The translations under genes were made by a program, and so were the position numbers. A DNA stretch of 64,000 nucleotides, taken from Glaciecola sp028401415 (GTDB taxonomy: Bacteria > Pseudomonadota > Gammaproteobacteria > Enterobacterales > Alteromonadaceae). Under the pieces are notes generated by a model. It did no database searches. It had not been told where the DNA came from and saw only the letters and a program-made list of their open reading frames with translations. The stretch lies in NCBI RefSeq assembly GCF_028401415.2, contig NZ_CP171821.2:2790001-2854000 (forward strand), read 5' to 3'. This document shows, in pieces, positions 7,277 to 15,034 of this stretch. Position 1 is the first letter of the stretch. Every line of letters begins with the position of its first letter.

Positions 7277-8272
7277 TTGCAGATAGGTCAATATACATTA
7301 TCGAACAATTTGATACTTGCCCCCATGGCCGGCGTTACCGACCGCCCATTTCGTGAATTATGTCGAAAAATGGGCGCTGGGTTGGCGGTTTCTGAGATGC
7401 TCTCTAGCAATCCGAGGGTTTGGCAAACTGAAAAGTCGATGAATCGGATGAATCACGAAGGTGAGTTAGGCATTCGTTCGGTGCAAATTGCAGGAAGCGA
7501 ACCAAAACTGATGGCACAAGCTGCCAGGTTAAATGTTGATAGCGGTGCGCAGATCATTGATATCAACATGGGTTGCCCGGCTAAAAAAGTAAACAAGAAA
7601 TTGGCGGGTTCAGCGCTTTTACAAGACCCAAAGTTAGTCGAGCAAATACTCAGCGCAGTGGTAGATGCGGTCGATGTACCTGTTACCTTAAAAATTCGCA
7701 CGGGTTGGAGCCCTGATAATAGAAACGGGGTGGAAATTGCTCAAATCGCCCAAGCATGCGGTATCCAATCGCTTGCCGTACACGGTAGAACGCGTAGCTG
7801 CATGTTTAAGGGTGAAGCGGAATACGAAACGATTAGAGCAATTAAACAAGCAGTTGATATCCCGATTGTTGCAAATGGGGATGTGACCAACGAACAAGAG
7901 GCTAAAAAAGTCTTAGCGTTTACCGGGGCAGACGGGCTCATGATTGGCAGAGCTGCACAGGGAAACCCGTGGATTTTTAAACAAATCCAACATTTTTTAC
8001 AAACCGGCGACACCCTTGCAAAACCGAGTGTCACCGAACAAAGCGAAGTGCTAATTGGGCATGTGGAAGGACTTTACTCCCTGTATGGTGATTTTTCAGG
8101 TTTGAGGATTGCTCGTAAGCACGTTGGCTGGTATGTCACTTCGCATGACGAAACAAGGGAGTTTCGTCGGGTATTTAACGCATTAGAAAGTACCCACGCG
8201 CAAATTGCTGCGCTAAAGGATTATTTTTCATCGCTGTCGCGACAATCCAAAGAGATTGAAAGCGTAGCCTAG
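7277..8272 (+). CDS. dusB: tRNA-dihydrouridine synthase B (DusB)
   Basis: FMN-dependent enzyme that reduces uridine to dihydrouridine in the D-loop of tRNAs. The protein of 331 residues has the TIM-barrel start LILAPMAGVTDRPFRELC, catalytic Cys100 in INMGCPAKKV, the HGRTRSCMFKG segment and the FMN-phosphate region IVANGDVTN...MIGRAAQGNPWIF. The start is TTG at 7277, because the peptide MQIGQYTLSNNLI aligns with the E. coli start MRIGQYQL and no ATG is in frame nearby. It precedes fis by 31 bp, the classical dusB-fis operon in which fis is expressed from the promoter ahead of dusB. Confidence 0.97.
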   Translation: MQIGQYTLSNNLILAPMAGVTDRPFRELCRKMGAGLAVSEMLSSNPRVWQTEKSMNRMNHEGELGIRSVQIAGSEPKLMAQAARLNVDSGAQIIDINMGCPAKKVNKKLAGSALLQDPKLVEQILSAVVDAVDVPVTLKIRTGWSPDNRNGVEIAQIAQACGIQSLAVHGRTRSCMFKGEAEYETIRAIKQAVDIPIVANGDVTNEQEAKKVLAFTGADGLMIGRAAQGNPWIFKQIQHFLQTGDTLAKPSVTEQSEVLIGHVEGLYSLYGDFSGLRIARKHVGWYVTSHDETREFRRVFNALESTHAQIAALKDYFSSLSRQSKEIESVA

Positions 8273-8303
8273 CATCAAATTTCAATAAAGAGAGCAGTAC
8301 TAT

Positions 8304-8597
8304 ATGTTTGATCAAAATTTAACCTCGCCATTCACTACGACAGTGACAACACCTACGCACACTCAAGCTCAAAAACCTTTGCGCAGTTCAGTAAAGCAAG
8401 CGGTTAACAAATATCTTAAAGAGTTAAACAATCAAGATATTGATAATCTATATGAGCTGGTTTTGGCTGAAATTGAAGCGCCATTACTTGAAGAAGTGAT
8501 GACTTACACTCGTGGAAATCAGACTCGTGCAGCGAACTTGATGGGAATTAACCGCGGTACCTTGCGCAAAAAACTGAAGCAGTATGGTTTAGGCTAA
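8304..8597 (+). CDS. fis: DNA-binding protein Fis
   Basis: Nucleoid-associated protein and factor for inversion stimulation. It bends DNA and adjusts transcription of rRNA and many other promoters with growth rate. The 97 residues align with E. coli Fis (98) throughout: the N-terminal beta-hairpin region, the dimerisation helices (NNQDIDNLYELVLAEIEAPLL) and the C-terminal helix-turn-helix (RAANLMGINRGTLRKKLKQYG, about residues 74-95), the most conserved part. GAGAG lies ahead of the ATG. It is the second gene of the dusB-fis operon and is followed by a strong terminator at 8685-8714. Confidence 0.98.
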   Translation: MFDQNLTSPFTTTVTTPTHTQAQKPLRSSVKQAVNKYLKELNNQDIDNLYELVLAEIEAPLLEEVMTYTRGNQTRAANLMGINRGTLRKKLKQYGLG

Positions 8598-8684
8598 GCA
8601 CTTGTACGCATTGAAGCATTGAAGCATTGATGATGTTTTTCTTAAAAACGTAGCGATTTATAAGATTCATTAAATGCCTATGCT

Positions 8685-8714
8685 AAAAAAGAGCGCAATT
8701 ACGCGCTCTTTTTT
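8685..8714 (+). terminator. Rho-independent terminator after fis
   Basis: AAAAAAGAGCGC (8685-8696) pairs perfectly with GCGCTCTTTTTT (8703-8714) across a 6-nt loop, ending in a T-run. The A-run and T-run make it workable in both directions. It ends the dusB-fis transcript and separates it from purH. Confidence 0.9.
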
Positions 8715-8792
8715 GTTATTATCTTTTGCCCCTAAAGCACCCTAAAAAGCGCGATCCGTTTCGCACATAGCAACACTTCAACTGAGAATTCC

Positions 8793-10415
8793 ATGCAACA
8801 ACGAACCACTATCGAGCGCGCCCTTCTGAGCGTTTCTGACAAAACCGGCATTGTAGAATTTGCACAAAAACTTGCCCACATGAACGTAGAGATCCTATCC
8901 ACCGGCGGCACAGCTAGCTTGCTTCGCCAAGCAGACATTGCGGTAAAAGATGTAAGTGAACACACCGGTCATCCTGAAATTATGGATGGCCGCGTGAAAA
9001 CCTTACATCCAAAAGTTCACGGCGGCATATTGGGTCGACGCGATATAGACCAGCGCGTGATGGAAAAGCACGAGATCGCGCCGATTGATTTAGTGGTTGT
9101 AAATCTCTATCCCTTTGCAAAAACCGTAGCTAAAGATGATTGTAGCCTGGAAGATGCAGTAGAAAATATCGACATCGGTGGTCCCACTATGGTGAGGGCC
9201 GCCGCAAAAAATCATAAAGATGTGCTGATTGCTGTTGACCCTAAAGACTACGACAGCATTGTTGAAGAGCTCGCGCAAAACAACAAGAGTATCGCCTTTG
9301 CAACTCGCTTTGACCTAGCCCTTAAAGCCTTTGAACATACAGCGCAGTATGACGGCATGATTGCAGACTACTTGGGCAAGCAATTGAACAAAATGCAGCA
9401 TGAAGCTGATAGTGCATCAACGAATGAAGATGACAGTGAACAAGACTACAGCGCATTCCCCCGAACCATTAACGTACAGATGCAAAAAAAGCAAGACTTA
9501 CGCTACGGGGAAAATAGCCATCAAGATGCGGCCTTCTATGTTGAACATGAAGTTCAGGAAGCCTCTGTTGCCAGCGCAAAGCAGCTTCAAGGCAAAGCGC
9601 TATCATTTAATAACATTGCCGACACAGATGCAGCACTGGAGTGTGTAAAAGAATTTGACCAACCGGCATGCGTGATTGTGAAACACGCGAATCCTTGCGG
9701 TGTGGCAATTGCCGATACCATCAGCGAGGCTTATGAACGAGCCTATCAAACTGACCCGACTTCTGCCTTTGGCGGCATTATTGCGTTTAATCGGGAATTG
9801 GACGCGAAAACCGCTGAGAGCATCATTTCACGCCAATTTGTTGAAGTGATCATCGCGCCTACCGTGGCTGAAGATGCTAAGCAAGTGCTTGCTGCGAAGC
9901 AAAATGTTCGCTTGCTGGAATGCGGTGACTGGCGTGGACAGCTAACCGAAGGTTATGATTTTAAGCGTGTGAATGGCGGCCTGCTAGTGCAAGAGCGTGA
10001 CTTTGGTATGGTGGAGCTTGATGATTTAAAAGTGGTCAGCAAACGCGCCCCTACACAAGCGCAACTCGATGATTTACTGTTTACTTGGAAAGTCGCGAAG
10101 TATGTAAAATCAAACGCTATCGTGTATAGCAAAGGCGGCCAAACCATTGGCGTTGGCGCGGGCCAAATGAGCCGCGTTTATTCGGCGAAAATCGCGGGCA
10201 TCAAGGCAGCAGATGAGAACTTAAGGATTGAAGGCTGCGTAATGGCATCTGATGCTTTCTTCCCCTTTAGAGACGGCATTGATGCGGCAGCTAAAGCCGG
10301 TATCAAGGCAGTGATCCAGCCTGGTGGTTCAATGCGTGATAATGAAGTTATCGCAGCCGCTGACGAACATGATATTGCGATGGTCTTTACTGGCATGCGT
10401 CACTTTAAACATTAA
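8793..10415 (+). CDS. purH: Bifunctional AICAR formyltransferase / IMP cyclohydrolase (PurH)
   Basis: Catalyses the last two steps of de novo IMP synthesis. The 540 residues comprise the N-terminal IMP cyclohydrolase (MGS-like) domain beginning with ALLSVSDKTGIVEFAQ and containing LHPKVHGGILGRRD, and the C-terminal formyltransferase domain with RYGENSHQ, IVKHANPCGVA, TSAFGGIIAFN and GAGQMSRV. A short acidic linker (residues about 206-222, rich in Asp, Glu and Ser) makes it slightly longer than the E. coli protein. purD follows 54 bp downstream, giving the usual purHD operon. A GCGA-N6-TCGC dyad before the gene does not fit the PurR consensus well. Confidence 0.98.
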   Translation: MQQRTTIERALLSVSDKTGIVEFAQKLAHMNVEILSTGGTASLLRQADIAVKDVSEHTGHPEIMDGRVKTLHPKVHGGILGRRDIDQRVMEKHEIAPIDLVVVNLYPFAKTVAKDDCSLEDAVENIDIGGPTMVRAAAKNHKDVLIAVDPKDYDSIVEELAQNNKSIAFATRFDLALKAFEHTAQYDGMIADYLGKQLNKMQHEADSASTNEDDSEQDYSAFPRTINVQMQKKQDLRYGENSHQDAAFYVEHEVQEASVASAKQLQGKALSFNNIADTDAALECVKEFDQPACVIVKHANPCGVAIADTISEAYERAYQTDPTSAFGGIIAFNRELDAKTAESIISRQFVEVIIAPTVAEDAKQVLAAKQNVRLLECGDWRGQLTEGYDFKRVNGGLLVQERDFGMVELDDLKVVSKRAPTQAQLDDLLFTWKVAKYVKSNAIVYSKGGQTIGVGAGQMSRVYSAKIAGIKAADENLRIEGCVMASDAFFPFRDGIDAAAKAGIKAVIQPGGSMRDNEVIAAADEHDIAMVFTGMRHFKH

Positions 10416-10469
10416 TTGTCTATGGGCCTTGTTGAAAATACCCATTAAAAACATAAAAAGGAAACTGAC

Positions 10470-11762
10470 ATGAAGGTTTTAGTGATTGGTAGCGGCGGTA
10501 GAGAGCATGCCCTTGCATATACCGCAGCGAAGTCTGACTTAGTCACTCAGGTATTTGTCGCGCCCGGGAATGCCGGTACTGAACTTGAAAGCACGCTAAC
10601 AAATATCAGTATTTCGAGCGACGATAATGACGCATTACTGAATTTTGCTAAACAAGAAAACATCGACTTAACCATCGTTGGACCGGAAGCGCCTCTGGTT
10701 TCGGGTATTGTTGATTTATTTGAAGCCAATGGCTTGATGGCCTTTGGTCCATCGAAGCAAGCCGCACAGTTAGAAGGCTCAAAAGCATTTACCAAAGACT
10801 TCCTGCAAAAATACGCCATTCCCACTGGGGATTATCAAACCTTTGAACAGATTGACAAGGCTGTGGCCTATGTCAAAGAAAAAGGGGCTCCCATTGTAAT
10901 AAAAGCGGATGGACTGGCGGCAGGCAAAGGCGTTATCGTTGCAATGGATGAAGAGACTGCCATCGACGCCATTAAAGATATGCTGGCAGACAATAAATTC
11001 GGCGATGCTGGCAGCAGAGTCGTGATTGAAGAGTTTTTAGATGGCGAAGAAGCCAGCTTCATAGTGATGGTAGACGGTAAGAATATTTTACCCTTTGCCA
11101 CTAGCCAGGATCATAAGCGCGCCTTTGATGGCGATAATGGCCCCAATACCGGCGGCATGGGAGCCTATTCACCGGCGCCCGTGGTAAGCCCTGAGATTCA
11201 TGCATCGATTATGGACACCATTATTAAGCCAACCGTTGAAGGCATGGCGAAAGATGGTGCGCCTTACAAAGGATTTCTATATGCCGGGCTCATGATTGAT
11301 AAACAAGGTGTTGCCAAAGTCATTGAATACAACTGCAGATTTGGTGATCCGGAAACCCAACCCATCATGATGCGTCTGCAATCTGATTTAGTTGACCTGT
11401 GTATTAAAGCCTGTAAAGGCAAACTAGACCAAGCCACCATTGCGTTTGATTCACGACCTGCGGTTGGTGTGGTGCTTGCCTCTGGCGGCTATCCTGAGTC
11501 ATATGAAAAAGGAAAGGTCATAAGCGGACTGGATAATGTGCCTGCAAGTCTTGGCAAGGTTTTTCATGCTGGAACTAGTTTCAAGGCACCCGACGATCAA
11601 TCTGCCATCGTCAATACCGGCGGACGTGTGTTATGCGCTACAGCTATGGGCAATAATATTGAAGAAGCTCAAAAAAATGCCTATAAAATTGTCGATCTGA
11701 TCAGCTGGGACGATATGTTTTATCGCACAGATATCGCATATAGAGCAATTGGGCGCGGATAG
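10470..11762 (+). CDS. purD: Phosphoribosylamine-glycine ligase (PurD)
   Basis: ATP-grasp ligase that joins glycine to 5-phosphoribosylamine, the second step of de novo purine synthesis. It has 430 residues, the normal length. Visible features are the start VLVIGSGGREHALAY, the PEAPLVSGIVDLF segment, the ATP-grasp loop KADGLAAGKGVIVA, and the metal and substrate motifs GPNTGGMGAYSPAP and EYNCRFGDPETQP. AAAAGGAAAC is a clear ribosome binding site. It forms an operon with purH. A hairpin overlaps its stop codon. Confidence 0.98.
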   Translation: MKVLVIGSGGREHALAYTAAKSDLVTQVFVAPGNAGTELESTLTNISISSDDNDALLNFAKQENIDLTIVGPEAPLVSGIVDLFEANGLMAFGPSKQAAQLEGSKAFTKDFLQKYAIPTGDYQTFEQIDKAVAYVKEKGAPIVIKADGLAAGKGVIVAMDEETAIDAIKDMLADNKFGDAGSRVVIEEFLDGEEASFIVMVDGKNILPFATSQDHKRAFDGDNGPNTGGMGAYSPAPVVSPEIHASIMDTIIKPTVEGMAKDGAPYKGFLYAGLMIDKQGVAKVIEYNCRFGDPETQPIMMRLQSDLVDLCIKACKGKLDQATIAFDSRPAVGVVLASGGYPESYEKGKVISGLDNVPASLGKVFHAGTSFKAPDDQSAIVNTGGRVLCATAMGNNIEEAQKNAYKIVDLISWDDMFYRTDIAYRAIGRG

Positions 11763-11774
11763 TCTGCGCCCAAT
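11748..11774 (+). terminator. Hairpin overlapping the purD stop codon, possible weak terminator
   Basis: ATTGGGCGC (11748-11756) pairs with GCGCCCAAT (11766-11774) over a 9-nt loop that contains the TAG stop. What follows is ATCTAATTAAAA, not a T-run, so intrinsic termination is doubtful. It may instead stabilise the 3' end. Confidence 0.35.
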
Positions 11775-11847
11775 ATCTAATTAAAAAACCTTGACCCTCA
11801 TTGCGCACTTGCTTATAACTGGTAGACGACTCGTAACAAGATGACCT

Positions 11848-12750
11848 ATGTCTGTTAAACACCCCATTATTGCAATCACTGGTAGTTCTGGTGCAGGAAC
11901 GACCACTACCACAAATGCCATTCGCCATATTTTTCGCAATCTAGAGATTAATGCTGCGACGGTCGGTGGCGATAGTTTTCACCGCTTCACACGACCTGAG
12001 ATGGAAGTGGAGATTCGCCGTGCGCAAGAGCAAGGCAAGCACATCAGCTATTTTGGCCCAAAAGCGAACGACTTCGAGCTTTTGGAAGGGCTGTTTAAAC
12101 AATACGGCGAGTCAGGCATTGGGCAGTTTCGCCAATATCTGCATACCTTCGACGAAGCCGTGCCCTTTAATCAAATGCCCGGCACCTTTACGCCATGGCA
12201 AGACTTACCCGAAAATACTGACTTACTCTTTTATGAGGGACTGCATGGCGGCGTGAGAACCGAAGACACAGATGTTGCTTCATTTGTTGACTTGCTCGTG
12301 GGCATGGTACCCATCGTCAATCTTGAGTGGATACAAAAAATTGTGCGCGACACCACTGACAGAGGCCACTCACGTGAAGCGGTAATGAGCAGCATTGTTC
12401 GAAGCTTGGACGATTATTTCCATTACATCACCCCGCAATTCTCGCGCACGCACATTAACTTTCAACGCGTGCCCACTGTGGATACCTCCAACCCCTTTAG
12501 CGCCAGGGAAATTCCCTCCCAAGATGAGAGTTTTGTCGTTGTGCGCTTTAGACGTGAAATGAAAAACGTTAACTTTACGTATTTGCTGCAAATGATTGAT
12601 GGGGCATTTATGTCTCGCGTGAATACCTTGGTGGTTCCGGGTGGTAAAATCAGCCTTGCAATGGAGCTTATTCTTACACCCTTGATTGAAGAGTTGATGG
12701 ACAAGCGCCGCAGAGCTGGCTTTCAAATGGATTGGGTGGCGGACCAATAG
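11848..12750 (+). CDS. Phosphoribulokinase-like protein (PrkB family)
   Basis: P-loop kinase of the phosphoribulokinase/uridine kinase superfamily, 300 residues, close in length and motifs to the non-photosynthetic PrkB proteins of gammaproteobacteria. The P-loop is GSSGAGTTT (residues 12-20). GGDSFHRFTR, the FGPKANDFELL segment, FYEGLHGG and IVRDTTDRGHSREAVM match class I phosphoribulokinases. Nothing else here suggests a Calvin cycle, and the physiological substrate of PrkB is uncertain. It lies 85 bp after purD on the same strand and 162 bp before ompR. Confidence 0.88.
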   Translation: MSVKHPIIAITGSSGAGTTTTTNAIRHIFRNLEINAATVGGDSFHRFTRPEMEVEIRRAQEQGKHISYFGPKANDFELLEGLFKQYGESGIGQFRQYLHTFDEAVPFNQMPGTFTPWQDLPENTDLLFYEGLHGGVRTEDTDVASFVDLLVGMVPIVNLEWIQKIVRDTTDRGHSREAVMSSIVRSLDDYFHYITPQFSRTHINFQRVPTVDTSNPFSAREIPSQDESFVVVRFRREMKNVNFTYLLQMIDGAFMSRVNTLVVPGGKISLAMELILTPLIEELMDKRRRAGFQMDWVADQ

Positions 12751-12783
12751 CTCCTTGTCTAGGTGAGCCAATACGCCTGAGTC

Positions 12784-12798
12784 GTTACAAGTTGTAAC
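12784..12798. promoter_or_regulatory. Palindrome GTTACAAGTTGTAAC, candidate OmpR operator
   Basis: A perfect 7-bp dyad around one central base ends 3 bp before the candidate -35 box of ompR. OmpR-type sites in enterics contain GTTACA words, so autoregulation by OmpR is a reasonable inference. Only one site is seen here, whereas OmpR usually binds tandem sites. Confidence 0.4.
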
Positions 12799-12801
12799 AC
12801 A

Positions 12802-12829
12802 TTGACATCCTCTGGCACTTAACTAAATC
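12802..12829 (+). promoter_or_regulatory. Candidate sigma-70 promoter of ompR-envZ
   Basis: TTGACA (12802-12807, perfect -35) is followed after 16 bp by TAAATC (12824-12829). It lies about 85 bp upstream of the ompR ATG. The weak -10 and the palindrome just upstream would fit an activated promoter. Confidence 0.45.
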
Positions 12830-12912
12830 GATTCCCCTGAGTTATATTTAAATGTGTAAGCATATTTATGCTGACATTTAGTGATCTGCAAACGGGCATA
12901 CAAGAGAGCATC

Positions 12913-13638
12913 ATGGGACAAGAAACCACAAAAATTATTGTTGTAGACGACGATATGCGCTTAAGAGCGTTGCTTGAGCGCTACTTAGTGGAACAAGGTT
13001 ATCAAGTGCGAAGCGCCGCCAATGGTGAACAAATGGACAGGCTCCTAGAGCGCGAAAACTTTCATCTTATGGTGTTAGATCTAATGCTGCCCGATGAAGA
13101 CGGTCTATCAATATGCAGACGCTTGCGCCAGCAAAAAAACGAAATACCCATTATTATGCTGACGGCTAAAGGCGACGAAGTCGACCGGATAATCGGACTT
13201 GAAATGGGTGCCGATGATTACTTGCCTAAGCCCTTTAACCCAAGAGAGTTGCTTGCTCGCGCCAAAGCCGTACTTCGACGCAAAACCAATGAAGCGCCGG
13301 GTGCTCCCTCACTGGCTCAGCAGTTAGTGAGTTTTGGCTCCTACACGCTTAACTTAGCGACAAGAGAAATGACCGACGGTGGTAAGCCACTTTCCTTAAC
13401 CAGCGGCGAGTTTGCGGTTTTAAAATCACTTGTGTCGCACCCGAGAGAGCCGCTTTCCCGTGACAAATTAATGAATTTAGCCAGAGGGCGTGACTACAGT
13501 GCGCTAGAACGCAGTATCGATGTTCAGGTGTCGAGGTTACGGCGCATGCTTGAAGAAGACCCAGCTAATCCACGCTATATTCAAACCGTTTGGGGACTTG
13601 GCTACGTGTTTGTGCCAGATGGAGAAAGCAGTGCATAA
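12913..13638 (+). CDS. ompR: Osmolarity response regulator OmpR
   Basis: DNA-binding response regulator of the EnvZ/OmpR system, which controls porin and envelope genes in response to osmolarity. It has 241 residues: a receiver domain with acidic residues in VDDD, phospho-acceptor Asp56 in VLDLMLP and the conserved Lys in PKPFNPRELLAR; and a winged-helix domain (LTSGEFAVLKSLVSHPREPLSRDKL ... DVQVSRLRRMLEEDP...GYVFVPDG). The frame is open from 12868, but ATG 12913 is chosen because AAGAGAG lies just before it and MGQETTKIIVVDDD matches known starts. envZ follows 40 bp downstream. Confidence 0.96.
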   Translation: MGQETTKIIVVDDDMRLRALLERYLVEQGYQVRSAANGEQMDRLLERENFHLMVLDLMLPDEDGLSICRRLRQQKNEIPIIMLTAKGDEVDRIIGLEMGADDYLPKPFNPRELLARAKAVLRRKTNEAPGAPSLAQQLVSFGSYTLNLATREMTDGGKPLSLTSGEFAVLKSLVSHPREPLSRDKLMNLARGRDYSALERSIDVQVSRLRRMLEEDPANPRYIQTVWGLGYVFVPDGESSA

Positions 13639-13678
13639 ACCCCTTAGCTTGACTATGCGTTTGTGACTGTTTAACGAA

Positions 13679-15010
13679 ATGCGCCTGATCCCAGAAAGCA
13701 CCTTCTCGCAAACGGTTGTGCTCATCGGCTTGCTGTTATTAGTAAACCAAGTTGTTTCATACCTATCGATTACGCACTATTTTATTGGCCCCAGTTATCA
13801 ACAAATTAATACCTTAATCGGCAATCAAGTATCCACTCTACTCCTGCGCGATCTAAACAGCCTCAGCGACGCAGACAAATCTGCTCTTAGGCGTAAAACA
13901 GGTATCGTGTTTCATGATGATTTGAGCGCGATGCACGCTGGTTTGAGCAACGCAACGTATTATGATTTTATGGCGTCAAGCGTATCCGAGAAATTGGGTG
14001 AGACCACGGATGTACGGGTAAAAACTGGAAAAGACTACATTGTTTGGGTACGTCCCAGTGCTTCTAAATACTGGATATCGATTCCTCTTGAGGGCATCGG
14101 TGAAAATGAACTCTCGCCGCTGACCATGTATTTTATTCTTATTGGTGGCTTGAGCGTGCTTGGCGGATGGTTATTTGTTCGCCGATTGAACACTCCGCTA
14201 CAAGCGCTGCAACGAGCTGCCCGTAAAGTGGGGCGAGGCCAATTCCCAGAACCGCTGCCCTTATCGGGCAGCTCTGAGATTATATCGGTGACCGAAGCGT
14301 TTAATAGCATGTCGCAAAATATCAAGGCGCTTGAAAGTGACCGCATGCTTATGACCGCGGGCATTTCTCATGATCTAAGAACCCCATTGACGCGAATTCG
14401 TCTTGCCAGCGAAATGCTGCCTGATACAGAAGACTGGATAAAAGAAGGGATTGAGCATGATATCGACGATATGAACGCCATCATCGACCAATTCATTGAC
14501 TATGCTCGCCAAGACCAGCAAGAAAATGCTGAAATACACAACATCAACGACCTGATCGAAGACTTAGTGAGGGCTCGCAAAATAGACGAAAGCCATCAGA
14601 TTGCGCTGGAACTAAGTCAACTGCCGCCCATAATGCTGCGCGTAGTCGGGATAAAACGGGTGATAGAAAACCTGATTGATAACGCCTTCAAATATGCCAG
14701 CGCAAACATCGTGATTCAAACGCGCTTTAATCACAAGAGTCAGCGCGTATTTTGCGGTGTCAAAGACTTTGGTAAAGGGATTGCTGAAGAGGATATTGCT
14801 GAGCTGTTCAACCCATTTGCGCAAGGAGACAAAGCTCGCGCAACTAAAGGCTCAGGATTAGGACTTGCCATTGCTAGGCGGATCATTGAAAGTCATGGCG
14901 GCGAGATGGATTTTTACAACCACGAGAAAGGCGGATTAGTGGCAGGCTTTCACTTGCCACTGCACTATGTGTCCACCAAACCCGCTATTGTGGGTATGCA
15001 TAAGGCCTGA
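13679..15010 (+). CDS. envZ: Osmolarity sensor histidine kinase EnvZ
   Basis: Inner-membrane histidine kinase/phosphatase acting on OmpR. The 443 residues give a first membrane helix (about 10-32), a periplasmic loop, a second helix (about 146-163), a HAMP region (RRLNTPLQALQRAARKVGRG), the phospho-acceptor His231 in GISHDLRTPLTRIRLASEML and a HATPase domain with the N box VIENLIDNAFKYA, GKGIAEEDI and GSGLGLAIARRI. It is co-transcribed with ompR. It converges on the S9 peptidase gene, whose stop is 24 bp away, and no clear terminator lies between them. Confidence 0.96.
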   Translation: MRLIPESTFSQTVVLIGLLLLVNQVVSYLSITHYFIGPSYQQINTLIGNQVSTLLLRDLNSLSDADKSALRRKTGIVFHDDLSAMHAGLSNATYYDFMASSVSEKLGETTDVRVKTGKDYIVWVRPSASKYWISIPLEGIGENELSPLTMYFILIGGLSVLGGWLFVRRLNTPLQALQRAARKVGRGQFPEPLPLSGSSEIISVTEAFNSMSQNIKALESDRMLMTAGISHDLRTPLTRIRLASEMLPDTEDWIKEGIEHDIDDMNAIIDQFIDYARQDQQENAEIHNINDLIEDLVRARKIDESHQIALELSQLPPIMLRVVGIKRVIENLIDNAFKYASANIVIQTRFNHKSQRVFCGVKDFGKGIAEEDIAELFNPFAQGDKARATKGSGLGLAIARRIIESHGGEMDFYNHEKGGLVAGFHLPLHYVSTKPAIVGMHKA

Positions 15011-15034
15011 AAACTTTCATGCGAAGATCACGAC

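Noticed and set aside
8610..8630. Short tandem repeat ATTGAAGC (two and a half copies) after fis
   Set aside because: Too short to call a functional or mobile repeat.
8751..8764. GCGA-N6-TCGC dyad before purH as a PurR operator
   Set aside because: It does not fit the PurR consensus in its central or outer positions.
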